From NCBI GenBank assembly GCA_964444365.1, contig CAYUHJ010000008.1, forward strand, positions 1 to 64,000: a stretch of 64,000 bases of DNA, read 5' to 3'. The position numbers were made by a program, and so were the translations under genes. This DNA is from CAYUHJ01 sp964444365 (lineage in GTDB: Bacteria > Planctomycetota > Planctomycetia > Gemmatales > Gemmataceae). The notes beneath the pieces were generated by a model. That model worked only from the letters and a program-made list of their open reading frames with translations, searched no databases and had not been told where the DNA came from. Shown in pieces: positions 1-10,181 of the stretch; the stretch's first letter is position 1; each line of letters opens with the position of its first letter.

Positions 1-560
1 TGACGAACGGGAAGCCGCAGCGGAAGCAGCTCTCGGACCAGCTCGACCGGCTCGACTCGATCATCGACTGCCTGGCCGACGCGCTGCCGGAGGCGGTGGC
101 CGACGCCGTCCGGGACGGGGCGCGGCAGGCGGTGAAGGACGCCGTGCTGGAGCTGCTGGCGAACCCCGAGCTGCGGGCCCTGCTCGCCCGCCCGGCCGCC
201 GAGCCGCCCCCGCCCGCCCCGCCGAAGCCGTCCGTGTGGGCGCGGCTGCGGGCGAAGCTGGGCGAGTTCCGGCGGCAGGCGCACGAGGCGGTGCGGCCGG
301 TCGCCGGGGCGGCCGCCGAGAAGTGCCGGGCCGCCGCCCCGGCGGTGGCCGCCGCCGGCCACGTTCTGGGGTGGGTGTGGCGGCTGCGGAAGTCCGTGCT
401 GGTCGCCGCCGGCGCCGGGCTGGCCGTCGCCGCCGTCAGCTACCTCGCCCCGCACGCCGTGTCGGCCGCGATCAGCGGCGTCGGCGGGCTCTCCACCGCC
501 CTCGCCGTCCAGGGCGGGCTGTGGGTCCGGGCGACGGCCCGCAAGCTGCACCTGCTGTAA
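1..560 (+). CDS. Small predicted membrane protein (first base of start codon outside window)
   Basis: The reading frame is open from base 3 and the window opens with TG followed by ACG AAC, so the start ATG very probably has its A one base before the window. That gives a 186-residue protein. The N-terminal third is charged and helical and runs into a Pro/Ala-rich linker. A basic helical stretch follows, then one or two hydrophobic segments at about residues 132-175, consistent with membrane anchoring near the C terminus. I do not recognise a family. It is followed by a strong hairpin at 698-722 and is probably unrelated to the operon that begins at 904. Confidence 0.6.
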   Translation, partial: TNGKPQRKQLSDQLDRLDSIIDCLADALPEAVADAVRDGARQAVKDAVLELLANPELRALLARPAAEPPPPAPPKPSVWARLRAKLGEFRRQAHEAVRPVAGAAAEKCRAAAPAVAAAGHVLGWVWRLRKSVLVAAGAGLAVAAVSYLAPHAVSAAISGVGGLSTALAVQGGLWVRATARKLHLL

Positions 561-697
561 CCCGCCGTCGGGTGCCGCGAGCCACTGCCTGGAGACGGCC
601 GGTCCGTTCGCCCTTGCCGGCCGGCGGGGCGAATTAGCCCGCGCGTCCCACCGCTCGACGGCCACCCCCTACCGCGCGACACCTACCACGCCAACTC

Positions 698-722
698 GCG
701 GCCCGCCCTCGCGGCGGGCCGC
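698..722 (+). terminator. Intrinsic terminator-like hairpin after the first gene
   Basis: A perfect 10-bp stem (GCGGCCCGCC at 698-707 with GGCGGGCCGC at 713-722) encloses a 5-nt loop and is followed by a pyrimidine-rich tract with TTT. It sits 138 bp after the upstream stop codon and before the operon at 904. The remaining non-coding sequence from 561 to 903 shows nothing else I can support. Confidence 0.5.
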
Positions 723-903
723 CGGCCCTTCCGTTTAGCTATCGCCAGACCGTGGCAACCGATGCCGGTGTGTGCAACGGTGCTGGCGGTAGCGGTCGTG
801 ACGGAGTAACCTTCACACCACAAAGGTCGCCCCACCCTTCACCGGCGCGTCACGGGTCGCGGGGCGGTACGATGCCGTTTCCGTGTCGGGCCGGGAGGGG
901 TGG

Positions 904-3900
904 ATGGACCGGGAACAACTCAAGCCGGGCGTGGTCATCACCGGGCCGCTGTTCCCCGAACCCGTCCGGGTGCTCGTCGCCGACCCGCTCGGGGCCGCCG
1001 TCAAGGTGGTCGCCGAGGGGGTGAAGTCCGGCCGGGTGTTCAAGCCGATCCTCGCCGCCGACCAGCTGGCCAAGCTCACCGCCTCCCCCGACGCCGAGCC
1101 GTTCGACGGCGACCCGCTCCGCTTTCGGCTCGGGGTAGAGGCTGTGCGGCTCGGGCTGGCGTACGAGTACGACCCGTACTTCTCCCTGTCCATCGCCCGG
1201 GTGGACCCGCTCCCCCACCAGCTCGAAGCCGTCTACGACTACTTCCTCAAACTCCCCCGCATCCGTTTTCTCCTGGCCGACGACCCGGGCGCCGGGAAGA
1301 CGATCATGGCCGGGCTCCTGCTCAAGGAGCTAAAAATCCGCGGGCTCGCGAAGCGGACCCTGATCGTCACCCCGGCCAACCTGTGCTTCCAGTGGCAGCG
1401 GGAGCTGCGGGACAAGTTCCGCGAGCAGTTCGAGGTCGTCAACAGCGACGTCCTGCGGGCCAACTACGGCACCAACCCGTGGCAGGACCGCAACCAGGTC
1501 GTCACGTCCGTCTCCTGGGTGTCCCGGATCGACGACGCCCGGGACAGCCTGCTCCGCAGCCACTGGGACCTGGTCATCGTGGACGAGGCGCACAAGATGA
1601 GCGCCTACTCGGCCGACAAGAAGACCCTCGCCTACCAGCTCGGCGAGCGGCTCGCCGAGATGACCGACCACTTCCTCCTCATGACGGCCACGCCCCACAA
1701 GGGGGACCCGGCCAACTTCTGCCTGTTCCTCAGCCTGTTAGACCGGGACGTGTACGGGGACGTGGCCAGTCTGGACGAGGCCATGGCCCGGCGGGAGGCC
1801 CCGTTCTACCTGCGGCGGGTGAAGGAGGCGCTGGTATCCTTCCCGGACCCGGAGACCGGGCAGGTGAAGGCCCTGTTCACCCGCCGGGTGGTGCAGACGA
1901 CCGAGTTCGAGATGACGACCGACGAGCTCGACCTGTACGACGCCCTCACCCGGTACGTCGAGGAGCAGTCGATCAAGGCGGCCCTCGACGACTCGGCCCG
2001 CGGCCGGGCCCTTGGGTTCACCATGGCCATGCTCCAGCGGCGGTTCGCGTCCAGCGTGTACGCGCTCCGCCGGAGCCTGGAGCGGATGCGGGAGAAGCGG
2101 CAGAAGATCCTCGACGACCCGGAGGCGTACAAGCGGACCCAGGTCCAGCAGCGGCTGCCCGAGGACTACGACGACCTGCCGGAGGACGAGCAGCAGAAGC
2201 TGTGGGAGGACGCCGAGGGGGCGGTTGCGTCCGTGGACCCGGCCGACCTGCGGGCCGAGATCGCCACCCTCGGGCGGCTGATCGACCAGGCCCGCGGGCT
2301 GGAACGGCGGGAGGTCGAGACGAAGCTGGCCCGGCTGAAGGAAGTCCTGTCCGAGCGGGGGCTGTTCGCCGACCCGAACATGAAGCTCCTGGTCTTCACC
2401 GAGCACAAGGACACGCTCGACTTCCTGGCCGGGGACGGGAAGGACGGCCGCCCGCTCGGGAAGCTCCGGGAGTGGGGGTTGAAGATCACCCAGATCCACG
2501 GCGGGATGAAGATCGGCGACCGGGACACCCCGGGGACCCGGATCTTCGCCGAGCGGGAGTTCAAGGAGGAGGCCCAGGTGCTGATCGCCACCGAGGCCGC
2601 CGGCGAGGGGATCAACCTGCAGTTCTGCTGGCTGATGATCAACTACGACATCCCGTGGAACCCGGTCCGGCTGGAGCAGCGGATGGGCCGCATCCACCGC
2701 TACGGGCAGGAGAAGGACTGCCTGATCCTGAACTTCGTCTCCCCGAAGACCCGAGAGGGGCGGGTGCTGCACAAGCTGTTCGAGCGCATCCGGCTGATCG
2801 AGGAGGATCTCGACCCGCAGCGGACCGGGAAGGTGTTCAACGTGCTCGGGGACGTGTTCCCGGCCAACCAGCTGGAGAAGATGGTCCGGGACATGTACGC
2901 CAGCAACCTGACGGAGGCGGCGATCAAGGCCCGGATCGTCCAGGAGGTCGATCACGAGCGGTTCCGGCGGATCACCAGCTCGACCCTGGAGGGGCTGGCC
3001 AAGCGGAACTTGAACCTGTCCGCCCTGGTCGGCCGGTCGGCCGAGGCGCGGGAGCGGCGGCTGGTGCCGGAAGTCATCGAGGACTTCTTCGTCCAGGCCG
3101 GGCCGCTGGTCGGGGTCCACCCGAAGGAGGCCCGGGCCGGGGCCCACGTGTACCGGGTCGGGAGGGTGCCGCGAACCCTGACCCCGGTCGGGGAGCGGCT
3201 GGAGCCGCGGTTCGGGCGGCTCGGTCGGGAGTACCCGCGGGTGGTGTTCGACAAGCGGCTGCTGGAGAAGGAGGCGACGGCCGAGTGGGTGACCCCCGGG
3301 CACCCGCTGTTCGAGGCGGTCCGGGACGACGTGGCCGAGCGGACCCGGGAGGCGCTCCAGCGGGGGGCGGTGTTCTACGACCTGCACGCCCCCCGCCCGT
3401 ACCTGCTCGACGTGTTCGGGGCCGCCGTCCAGGACGGCCGGGGGAACCACCTGCACCGCCGGCTGTTCGTGGTGCAGACGGACCCGGACGGGCGGCGGCA
3501 GGTGAAGCAGCCGACCGTGTTCCTCGACCTGGCCCTGGCCCCGGCCGGGACGGCCGTCCCGGACCCGCCGCCAGCGGCCGACCGGGCGGCGGTCGAGCAG
3601 TTCCTGGTCGAGTCCGCGCTGGCCCCGTTCCTGGCGACCGTCGCGGCCGAGCGGGAGAAGGAGATCGGGGCGATCACCCGGCACGTGGAGATCAGCCTGA
3701 CCGAGCTGATCCACCGGCAGAGTCTGAAGCACGCCGACTACCAGGTGGCCTTCGACGCCGCCCCGGACGTGCCGCTGAACGCCGCCAACTTGAAGCAGTC
3801 AGAGGACCGGCTGGACGACCTGAACGGGCGGCTGGAGGCCCGGCGGGTGGAACTGGCGCAGGAGGGGCAGGCGGCCATCGGGGACGTGCAGCCGGTCGGC

Positions 3901-4379
3901 CGGGCGTGGGTGCTGCCGCACCCGGACCGGGCGAAGCCGGGGATCGCCCCGATGGNNNNNNNNNNGTGCGGGACGAGGAGGTCGAGCGGATCGCCGTCGC
4001 GGCGGTCACAGCGCGGCTGGTGGTCGAGGGGTGGGAGGTCGAGAGCGTCGAGTCGGAGAACCGCGGGTTCGACCTGATCGCCCGGCGGCCACACCCCGAG
4101 GACCCGCAGACGGCGATGGCGGTGCGGTTCGCAGAAGTCAAGGGGCGGGCCGGGGTGGGAGAGGTCGCCCTGACCACCAACGAGTACAAGACGGCCGACC
4201 GGCTGGGGGCCGACTACTGGCTGTACGTGGTGTATAACTGTGCGACCGCCCCCGAGGTCCACGCCGTGCAGGACCCGGCCCGGCTCGGGTGGAAGCCGGT
4301 GATGGCGGTCGAGCACTACCAGATCGGGGCAGCCCAGATCCTGAACGGCGAGTGGACGGGGGCTGACAACGGCGGATGA
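904..4379 (+). CDS. SNF2-family helicase with C-terminal DUF3883 domain (DrmD-like), interrupted by an assembly gap
   Basis: This is a large SF2/SNF2 ATPase of about 1158 residues, likely a DNA translocase. The ATG at 904 is preceded by GGGAGGGG and is preferred over the GTG at 883. Walker A DDPGAGKT lies near residue 127, DEAH near 226, and MTATPHKGD follows. The second RecA lobe ends with TEAAGEGINLQF and QRMGRIHRYGQ. After the 10-N gap the frame changes, and the tail (DLIARR...RFAEVKGRAG...TNEYKTADRL) matches DUF3883, a PD-(D/E)XK-like domain. One gene with an unresolved gap explains both halves better than two genes. Its stop overlaps the next start (ATGA at 4376-4379). In DISARM-type systems the SNF2 helicase (DrmD) accompanies a methylase, as here. 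Confidence 0.85.
3956..3965. other. Assembly gap of 10 Ns inside the helicase gene
   Basis: Ten undetermined bases separate the helicase core in frame 1 from the DUF3883 tail in frame 3. The frame change means the true gap length is not 10 modulo 3, or the placeholder is nominal. The apparent stop at 4077 in the first frame is therefore an artefact. Confidence 0.95.
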
Positions 4380-5545
4380 GTTCCGTTAAGCCTACGGTGA
4401 GGTCCCGTCTGCCGCTTCGCACGGTCATGTACCTACCGCCAACAGACCGACGGGAGCCGTCACCGTTCACTGCCCAGAGGCACAGGGGTTACGACGTGAT
4501 CGACTTGATCCGGCCCACCGAAGATGAGGTCCGCCGGCTGGCTTACCAGCTCTACGAGTACCGTGGCAAAGCAGACGGGTGGGACGTCGCTGACTGGGTC
4601 ATGGCAGAACGGGCCGCCCGGTTCCACAAGAACTACGAGCGGGTCATCCTCCTTCACTTCGCGGCGAAGGACAAGGTGTACCTCGGCACCAAAGACCCGA
4701 GAGTCTGCCGGTACTGTGGCCGATCACGGCCCGAGGTATCGTTCGCGAAGGACGCCCACGCCACTCCGGCGTTTCTGGGCAACAATTCCGCCTTCACCCA
4801 TTACGAGTGCGACTCCTGCAACGAGGCGTTCGGCGAGTACCTCGAAGACCACTTCGCCAAGGCGTTGAACGGCGTCCGAACGGCGCTCAGGATCAAGGCG
4901 CGGGGCGCGGTCCCGAGCTACAAGACGACTCGCAAGCTGTCCCGCATCGACGTGGTGGGAGACGACTTCAAGATCACCCAGTACGCCGGCGACCCGATGG
5001 CTGCGGTGGACGAACTGTCCCCGGGTCTGGACCTCGACTTCGAGACCCAGCCGTTCATCCCGCTTGCCTTGTACAAGTGCCTGTCGAAGATCGGGATCGC
5101 GCTCATGCCGAGCGCTGAATTGCCGCACTTCGCCCGCACGCTCGACTGGATTCGGAACCGGGACCACAGCGCCGACGCCGACAGCTTTCGCCAGGCGTTC
5201 GCGCACCGGACCATGTGCCCTGGCCCGCTCCCCAGTCGGTACGGCTGGGCCGAACTATTCCGGCGCCGGCACGACAGCATCCGCATTCCGTACATGGCAC
5301 TGGTCCTGACGTCGATGAATCTGACGTTCCAGATCTACCTGCCGCTCAGCAGCAAGGACGCCTACCTGCCGGGGCGGCCGTTCATGTTCCCCATCTACCC
5401 CGCCGGGATCAACCTCGGGTTCGAGTACGGCGAACCGCAGACTGTCTCCATGAAGCTGTCGTCGCCCGAACGGATCAAGGTGGCGGTCGATGTCCGGATG
5501 CAATCGGACACAGCGAACCGTGCCGCTCTCGCGGATGGGTCATGA
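4376..5545 (+). CDS. DUF2934 / HNH-like zinc nuclease protein
   Basis: A 389-residue protein translationally coupled to the helicase by an ATGA overlap. Residues about 45-80 (RPTEDEVRRLAYQLYEYRG...WVMAE) look like a DUF2934 module. Residues about 118-165 carry CRYCGR, then DAHATPAFLG, then CDSCNEAFGE. This is a CxxC-His-CxxCN pattern of the HNH_5 type, in which the His lies in an H-x-x-P-x-x-L-G context. The rest is unrecognised alpha/beta sequence. I infer a metal-binding nuclease or DNA-binding component of the surrounding defence operon. The HNH assignment rests on motif spacing only; catalytic competence is unproven. Confidence 0.65.
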   Translation: MSSVKPTVRSRLPLRTVMYLPPTDRREPSPFTAQRHRGYDVIDLIRPTEDEVRRLAYQLYEYRGKADGWDVADWVMAERAARFHKNYERVILLHFAAKDKVYLGTKDPRVCRYCGRSRPEVSFAKDAHATPAFLGNNSAFTHYECDSCNEAFGEYLEDHFAKALNGVRTALRIKARGAVPSYKTTRKLSRIDVVGDDFKITQYAGDPMAAVDELSPGLDLDFETQPFIPLALYKCLSKIGIALMPSAELPHFARTLDWIRNRDHSADADSFRQAFAHRTMCPGPLPSRYGWAELFRRRHDSIRIPYMALVLTSMNLTFQIYLPLSSKDAYLPGRPFMFPIYPAGINLGFEYGEPQTVSMKLSSPERIKVAVDVRMQSDTANRAALADGS

Positions 5546-5683
5546 CTCCTTGGCCTGTGGAGTTTCTGATTCAGTTGACGTGGCGAACCGGGTAGTCGGC
5601 ACGGCGGCGGCCCGCGCGTCCGACGACCGCGCATGAACGTCCGTTCGCCTAGCGGGTTCGGCTACCGTGTGTTCACTACTTGG

Positions 5684-8600
5684 ATGAACGCACCGAAGCG
5701 ACTGATCGAGGTTGACCTGCCGATCCGCCGGATTTCGGCCCACGCCCGGCGTGAGAAGTCGATTCGGCACGGTCACATCTCGACGCTGCACATTTGGTGG
5801 GCCCGGCGGCCTCTGGCGGCGTGCCGGGCGGTGCTCTGCGCCACGCTCTGGCCCGACCCGGTGGACGTGACCGACGAGGACGTGCGGATGGCTCAGCGGC
5901 GGGGCGAATCACTCCAGCCGAACACCTGCCCCCCGTCGTTCCGGACGGCTGCCATCGCCGTGCTCACCCGGTTTGCGAAGAAGGTGGACGGGTCGCTCTC
6001 GCTGCACGGTTCCTGCTCAGAGGAGAGCCGCAGCCGCTGGGAAGTGTTGGCCCGCGAAAAACTGATCCTCGACCCGAGCGACCAATCCCACCAACTCACC
6101 CTACGAGGCCTGCTGCTCGACTTCATCGCCGACTTCGCCAACTGGGACAACTCGACCGTCCCCGAGTACCTGGAGACGGCCCGCACGCTCACCCAGGCCG
6201 CCCACGAGGCGCTCGGCGGCGAGCCGGGCACCCGCCCGCTGGTGGCCGACCCGTTCGCCGGGGGTGGGTCGATCCCGCTGGAGGCCCTGAGGGTCGGGGC
6301 GGATGCGTTCGCCAGCGACCTGAATCCGGTCCCGGTGCTGCTCAACAAGGTAGTGCTGGAGTACATCCCGAAGTACGGTGAACGGCTGGCCGATGAGGTC
6401 CGCCGGTGGGGCCGGTGGGTGAAGGAGCAGGCCGAGAAGGAACTGGCCAAGTTCTACCCGAAGGACCCAGACGGGGCGACACCCGTCGCGTACCTGTGGG
6501 CGCGGACAGTCCGGTGCGAGGGCCCCGCGCAGGTCGGGTGCGGGGCGGAAGTGCCGCTGCTGCGGTCCCTCTGGCTGGCGAAGGGGGGCAAGAAGTCGGT
6601 CGGGCTGAAACTAACGCACTGCGCCCGGACGAAGCGGATCGACTTCGACATTCTTCCGGACGCCAAGGCGAAGGACATCGGAACCGGCACCGTCAAGCGG
6701 GGCAGCGTCACGTGCCCCTGCGGCGTCACCACGCCTGTCGAAAAGGTTCGGGCGCAGCTCAAGGCCCGCCGGGGCGGGGCGACCGACGCCCGGCTGTTCT
6801 GTGTGGTGACAACCCGGCCGGGCGAGCAAGGGCGGTCGTACCGGCTGCCGACTGACCGCGACCGGGCGGCGGTGACGGCAGCCGCTGCCGAGTTGGAACA
6901 ACGTAAACGGGGGCATCACGGGCTGTTCAGCTTGGTGCCTGACGAGCCGCTCGATGTGCGCGGAATCCGGCATACGTGGGGAATGATTTACGGTATGGAG
7001 AGATGGGGGGACTTCTTCACCCCTCGCCAACTACTGGCCCTGACCACTCTCTGTCGGTTAGTGCGGCAGGCCGGGGAAGAACTCGCCGTCCAGCACCCGA
7101 ATGGGTTGGCCGAAGCAGTCCAAACATGCCTTTCGTACAGCATTAGCAAATGTGCGGACTACTGGAATTCGATCACAACATGGATGGACCGGGGCACCGT
7201 GGGGCATGCGTTCACTCGCCAAGCAGTTCCGATAGTCTGGGATTACCCCGAGGCAAACCCGATTGCCACTTTTCATTGCTCTTGGGGTGAGTCGTACGAG
7301 TGGGCCGCGGGTGTCTGTGAGGCCGAAGCAAGGATCGGCCCACTGACTGGCACAGTCGAGTGTTGTTCGGCGACAGCGCAACCATTGCCAGACGAGGCAG
7401 TGCAAGCTCTCGTAACTGACCCGCCGTACTACGATGCGGTTCCCTACGCCTATCTGTCAGACTTCTTCTACGTGTGGCTCCGACGAAGTGTAGGAAATGT
7501 TCACGCTGGACTTCTGGTCGCTACACAGGTGCCGAAGGACGAGGAGATCGTCGTAGACCGCCCGCATGAGTTGAGCGGATCGACGAAGGACATCGCGTTT
7601 TACGAGCGGGAGTTGACCCGAGCGTTCGCCGAGGGGCGCCGGATCATCCGTCGTGACGGGATCGGGCTGATCGTGTTCGCCAGCAAGACGACATCGAGCT
7701 GGGAAGCAATTCTGAAGGCCGTGGTCGATTCCGGGTGGACCATCACCGGCTCCTGGCCAGTTGACACCGAGCGGGAGGCTCGAATCTCGGCGCAGGGCCA
7801 GGCCCGGCTGGCGTCGTCGGTTCACTTGGTCTGCCGGCCCCGCACCGGGAACCCGGTCGGCGACTGGCGGGATGTGCTGGCTGAGCTACCCCGCCGCATC
7901 CACGAGTGGATGCCCCGGCTGTCCCAGGAGGGGGTGGTCGGGGCCGACGCCATCTTCGCCTGCCTCGGTCCGGCGCTCGAAGTGTTCTCCCGGTACGGCC
8001 ACGTCGAAAAGGCAAGTGGGGAGGTCGTCACCCTCCGCGAGTACCTTGAACACGTCTGGGCGGCGGTCGCGAAGGAGGCGCTCGCGATGATCCTTCGCGG
8101 GGCGGACGCCACCGGGTTCGAGGAAGACGCCCGCCTCACTGTCCTCTGGTTCTGGGTGTTGAAGTCGGCCAAGGAGGAGCGCGGTCAGGCTCACGGCGAA
8201 TCGGACGAGGAGGGGGCCGACGACGAGGCCGATGCCGAGGAAGGCAGCGCGGCCGGTGGGAAATCGGGCAAGGCGAACGGCTGGCAACTGGAGTACGACG
8301 CCGTCCGCAAGCTGGCGCAGGGACTCGGGGCGGACCTCGGACGGCTGAGCCGACCGGGGGGCATCATCACCATCGACGGCAAAGTGGCGGTGCTGCGGTT
8401 CGTGCAGGCCCGCGGGCCGTCGTTGGTCGGTGGCGGCCGCCCCGCGCCAGAAAAGCCGGAGAAGCGCAAGAAGACTACGCCAAGCCTGTTCGCCAATTTG
8501 CCCGACGACGAGCCGGAGGGCAAGGCCCGCTCCCGGCGGTCGTCGGCTCCGAAGGACCCGACGGTGACCATGCGCCCAGTTGAGTCGCGACGAGACGCGC

Positions 8601-8899
8601 TGACGGACAAGGGGGAACCGCTCGGTGGGCTGTTCGCCGGCATTTCCGACACGCGGACCCTTCTGCAGCGCCTGGTCGAGAGCGGGTTGACGACGTTGGA
8701 CCGGCTTCACCAGGCGATGTTACTGTTCGGTCGCTCCCACACGGCCCTGCTCGGTCCGTTCTTGACCGAGACTGGAATGGGCGGCGAACCGCGGTTCTGG
8801 CGACTCGCCCAGGCGCTGAGCGCGTTATATCCTCCGGGCACGGAGGAGAAGCGGTGGGTGGACGGGGTTCTGGGGCGGAAGAAGGGGCTCGGCTTCTGA
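5684..8899 (+). CDS. DUF1156 adenine-specific DNA methylase with Zn-ribbon (DrmMI-like)
   Basis: An amino-methyltransferase of about 1071 residues. The conserved DUF1156 opening (RLIEVDLPIRRISAHARREK, then SIRHGHISTLHIWWARRPLA) begins five residues after the ATG at 5684, so I prefer this over the ATG at 5633. The SAM-binding motif DPFAGGGSIPLEA lies near residue 189, followed by DLNPVPVLLNKV. The catalytic DPPYYD lies near residue 579 with AYLSDFFYVWLRR after it. A Zn-ribbon-like insert (CEG...CGAE, CPCG) lies between. An acidic linker near residue 840 precedes a less conserved C terminus. In DISARM and DUF499 loci such enzymes are thought to mark host DNA. Its stop overlaps the next start (TGATG). 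Confidence 0.88.
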   Translation: MNAPKRLIEVDLPIRRISAHARREKSIRHGHISTLHIWWARRPLAACRAVLCATLWPDPVDVTDEDVRMAQRRGESLQPNTCPPSFRTAAIAVLTRFAKKVDGSLSLHGSCSEESRSRWEVLAREKLILDPSDQSHQLTLRGLLLDFIADFANWDNSTVPEYLETARTLTQAAHEALGGEPGTRPLVADPFAGGGSIPLEALRVGADAFASDLNPVPVLLNKVVLEYIPKYGERLADEVRRWGRWVKEQAEKELAKFYPKDPDGATPVAYLWARTVRCEGPAQVGCGAEVPLLRSLWLAKGGKKSVGLKLTHCARTKRIDFDILPDAKAKDIGTGTVKRGSVTCPCGVTTPVEKVRAQLKARRGGATDARLFCVVTTRPGEQGRSYRLPTDRDRAAVTAAAAELEQRKRGHHGLFSLVPDEPLDVRGIRHTWGMIYGMERWGDFFTPRQLLALTTLCRLVRQAGEELAVQHPNGLAEAVQTCLSYSISKCADYWNSITTWMDRGTVGHAFTRQAVPIVWDYPEANPIATFHCSWGESYEWAAGVCEAEARIGPLTGTVECCSATAQPLPDEAVQALVTDPPYYDAVPYAYLSDFFYVWLRRSVGNVHAGLLVATQVPKDEEIVVDRPHELSGSTKDIAFYERELTRAFAEGRRIIRRDGIGLIVFASKTTSSWEAILKAVVDSGWTITGSWPVDTEREARISAQGQARLASSVHLVCRPRTGNPVGDWRDVLAELPRRIHEWMPRLSQEGVVGADAIFACLGPALEVFSRYGHVEKASGEVVTLREYLEHVWAAVAKEALAMILRGADATGFEEDARLTVLWFWVLKSAKEERGQAHGESDEEGADDEADAEEGSAAGGKSGKANGWQLEYDAVRKLAQGLGADLGRLSRPGGIITIDGKVAVLRFVQARGPSLVGGGRPAPEKPEKRKKTTPSLFANLPDDEPEGKARSRRSSAPKDPTVTMRPVESRRDALTDKGEPLGGLFAGISDTRTLLQRLVESGLTTLDRLHQAMLLFGRSHTALLGPFLTETGMGGEPRFWRLAQALSALYPPGTEEKRWVDGVLGRKKGLGF

Positions 8900-10170
8900 T
8901 GTCAAACATCTCCCAAATTGAACGAATCATCGCCCAAGCTGCCGAGCAGCAGCGGCGGATCGAACGGCTGTACAGCCCGACGCAGTCGGTCGTCGATAAG
9001 CTAGCCGCTCACCACAGGCGGTATTCGCACCTGACGGACAGTATCGCAGTCTTCCTTGCGAGGGAGCAGGCAATGCGCATAGCGGCCCTCGAAACAACCG
9101 GCGTACAGGATCTCACCACGAAGATGGAAGCCGCCCGCGCAGCGATGGAAAAGCTCGTCGCCCCTTACGACCGAATCCAAGAAGTCGTTCGGGCGCAGTA
9201 TGCCGGGTGGGAGCGGATGCGGGCGCAGCAAGCCGCGCTGGTCGAGAAGTCGATTCTCGGCATCCCGCAGTTGTCCCAGTCCACCCGTGCCTGGGAGTAC
9301 GGTTCGGCGGGCCTCCTCAACAGGCTGCAAGAAGTTCGCTTGGCGGCCGAGCGCCAAGCACTGGCGGCCCGTCTGATGGCAGCTCCCGCCGCTTACACGG
9401 AGTTTGTGCAGCGGACCACAGACCGGCTGGCCACGGCGCCCTCCGAGGCCGCCGCGCGAGCCTTGCGCGCATCGATCAACCTCGCCGAGTCGCAACTGCT
9501 GGACATCACGGAATCGCTGTGCACTATCGTCGCGGTGCCCGAAGACGAAGAGGCCGAATCGTCGCCGAGGGACTTGTTCGCCCCTTACCAGCAGCAGGAA
9601 GATTTGCTGGAGGCGGGAGAGTTTGAAGACGAGGACGATACGGCGATACTGATCGAGTTGTCGCCGGCTGCTCGGTCCGCGGAGTTTGGGAGGCAGGTTC
9701 TCGCCCTGGTTACCACCTGCAATGAGGCGTGCAAGACGGCCGGGCTCCAAGAGATCTTCAAGCCCACCACCCGGCTACTCGAAGTGTTCGCCGAGCTACC
9801 ATGGCTCCTCTCGACGGACAAGCGGCGGTTCGGGGATCTTGTGGACTGCCTGTACTTCATCTTCTACGAGGGTGCGGGCAAGGACAACCTCCGCTACATG
9901 AAGAAGCACGGCGGCCCGCTCGAAGACGGCGACTGCGACCTCGTCTGGTGCATCAAGCACCTGCGGAATAAGTGGACACGGCACGACGCCGACCACGGCA
10001 AGGACCGTGACATCGAGAAGTCCTGGCGCGAGCTGGCCGCGAAGTTCCGCTGGCTCCAACTGGCGGAACACCCGACCGAGGGCCAGCACTTTCGCGCGAT
10101 GCACCACAAGCTGCTCGAAGAGGCCGTGGCCTTCCTCAAATTGATCATCAGCAAGATGACACTCAACTAA
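8899..10170 (+). CDS. Coiled-coil protein with C-terminal HEPN-like motif
   Basis: A 423-residue protein whose ATG overlaps the methylase stop. The first ~220 residues are strongly helical and Arg/Glu/Ala-rich, suggesting coiled coils. An acidic segment (residues ~215-255) follows. The C-terminal domain contains HLRNKWTRHD, with R356-N357 and H362 giving R-N-x4-H, the spacing of HEPN RNase active sites (Rx4-6H). HEPN domains are common toxic or sensing parts of antiviral systems. The family itself is not one I recognise. The HEPN reading is an inference from motif, helicity and operon context. The neighbouring DUF499 gene starts 11 bp downstream. Confidence 0.6.
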   Translation: MSNISQIERIIAQAAEQQRRIERLYSPTQSVVDKLAAHHRRYSHLTDSIAVFLAREQAMRIAALETTGVQDLTTKMEAARAAMEKLVAPYDRIQEVVRAQYAGWERMRAQQAALVEKSILGIPQLSQSTRAWEYGSAGLLNRLQEVRLAAERQALAARLMAAPAAYTEFVQRTTDRLATAPSEAAARALRASINLAESQLLDITESLCTIVAVPEDEEAESSPRDLFAPYQQQEDLLEAGEFEDEDDTAILIELSPAARSAEFGRQVLALVTTCNEACKTAGLQEIFKPTTRLLEVFAELPWLLSTDKRRFGDLVDCLYFIFYEGAGKDNLRYMKKHGGPLEDGDCDLVWCIKHLRNKWTRHDADHGKDRDIEKSWRELAAKFRWLQLAEHPTEGQHFRAMHHKLLEEAVAFLKLIISKMTLN

Positions 10171-10181
10171 GGGATTCGCCC

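Noticed and set aside
883..903. GTG start for the helicase
   Set aside because: The ATG at 904 has a strong GGGAGGGG ribosome-binding site directly upstream, while 883 has none.
1738..3732. 664-codon open frame on the minus strand
   Set aside because: It is antisense to the SNF2 helicase, has Pro/Arg/Gly-rich composition typical of GC-rich shadow frames, and no domain.
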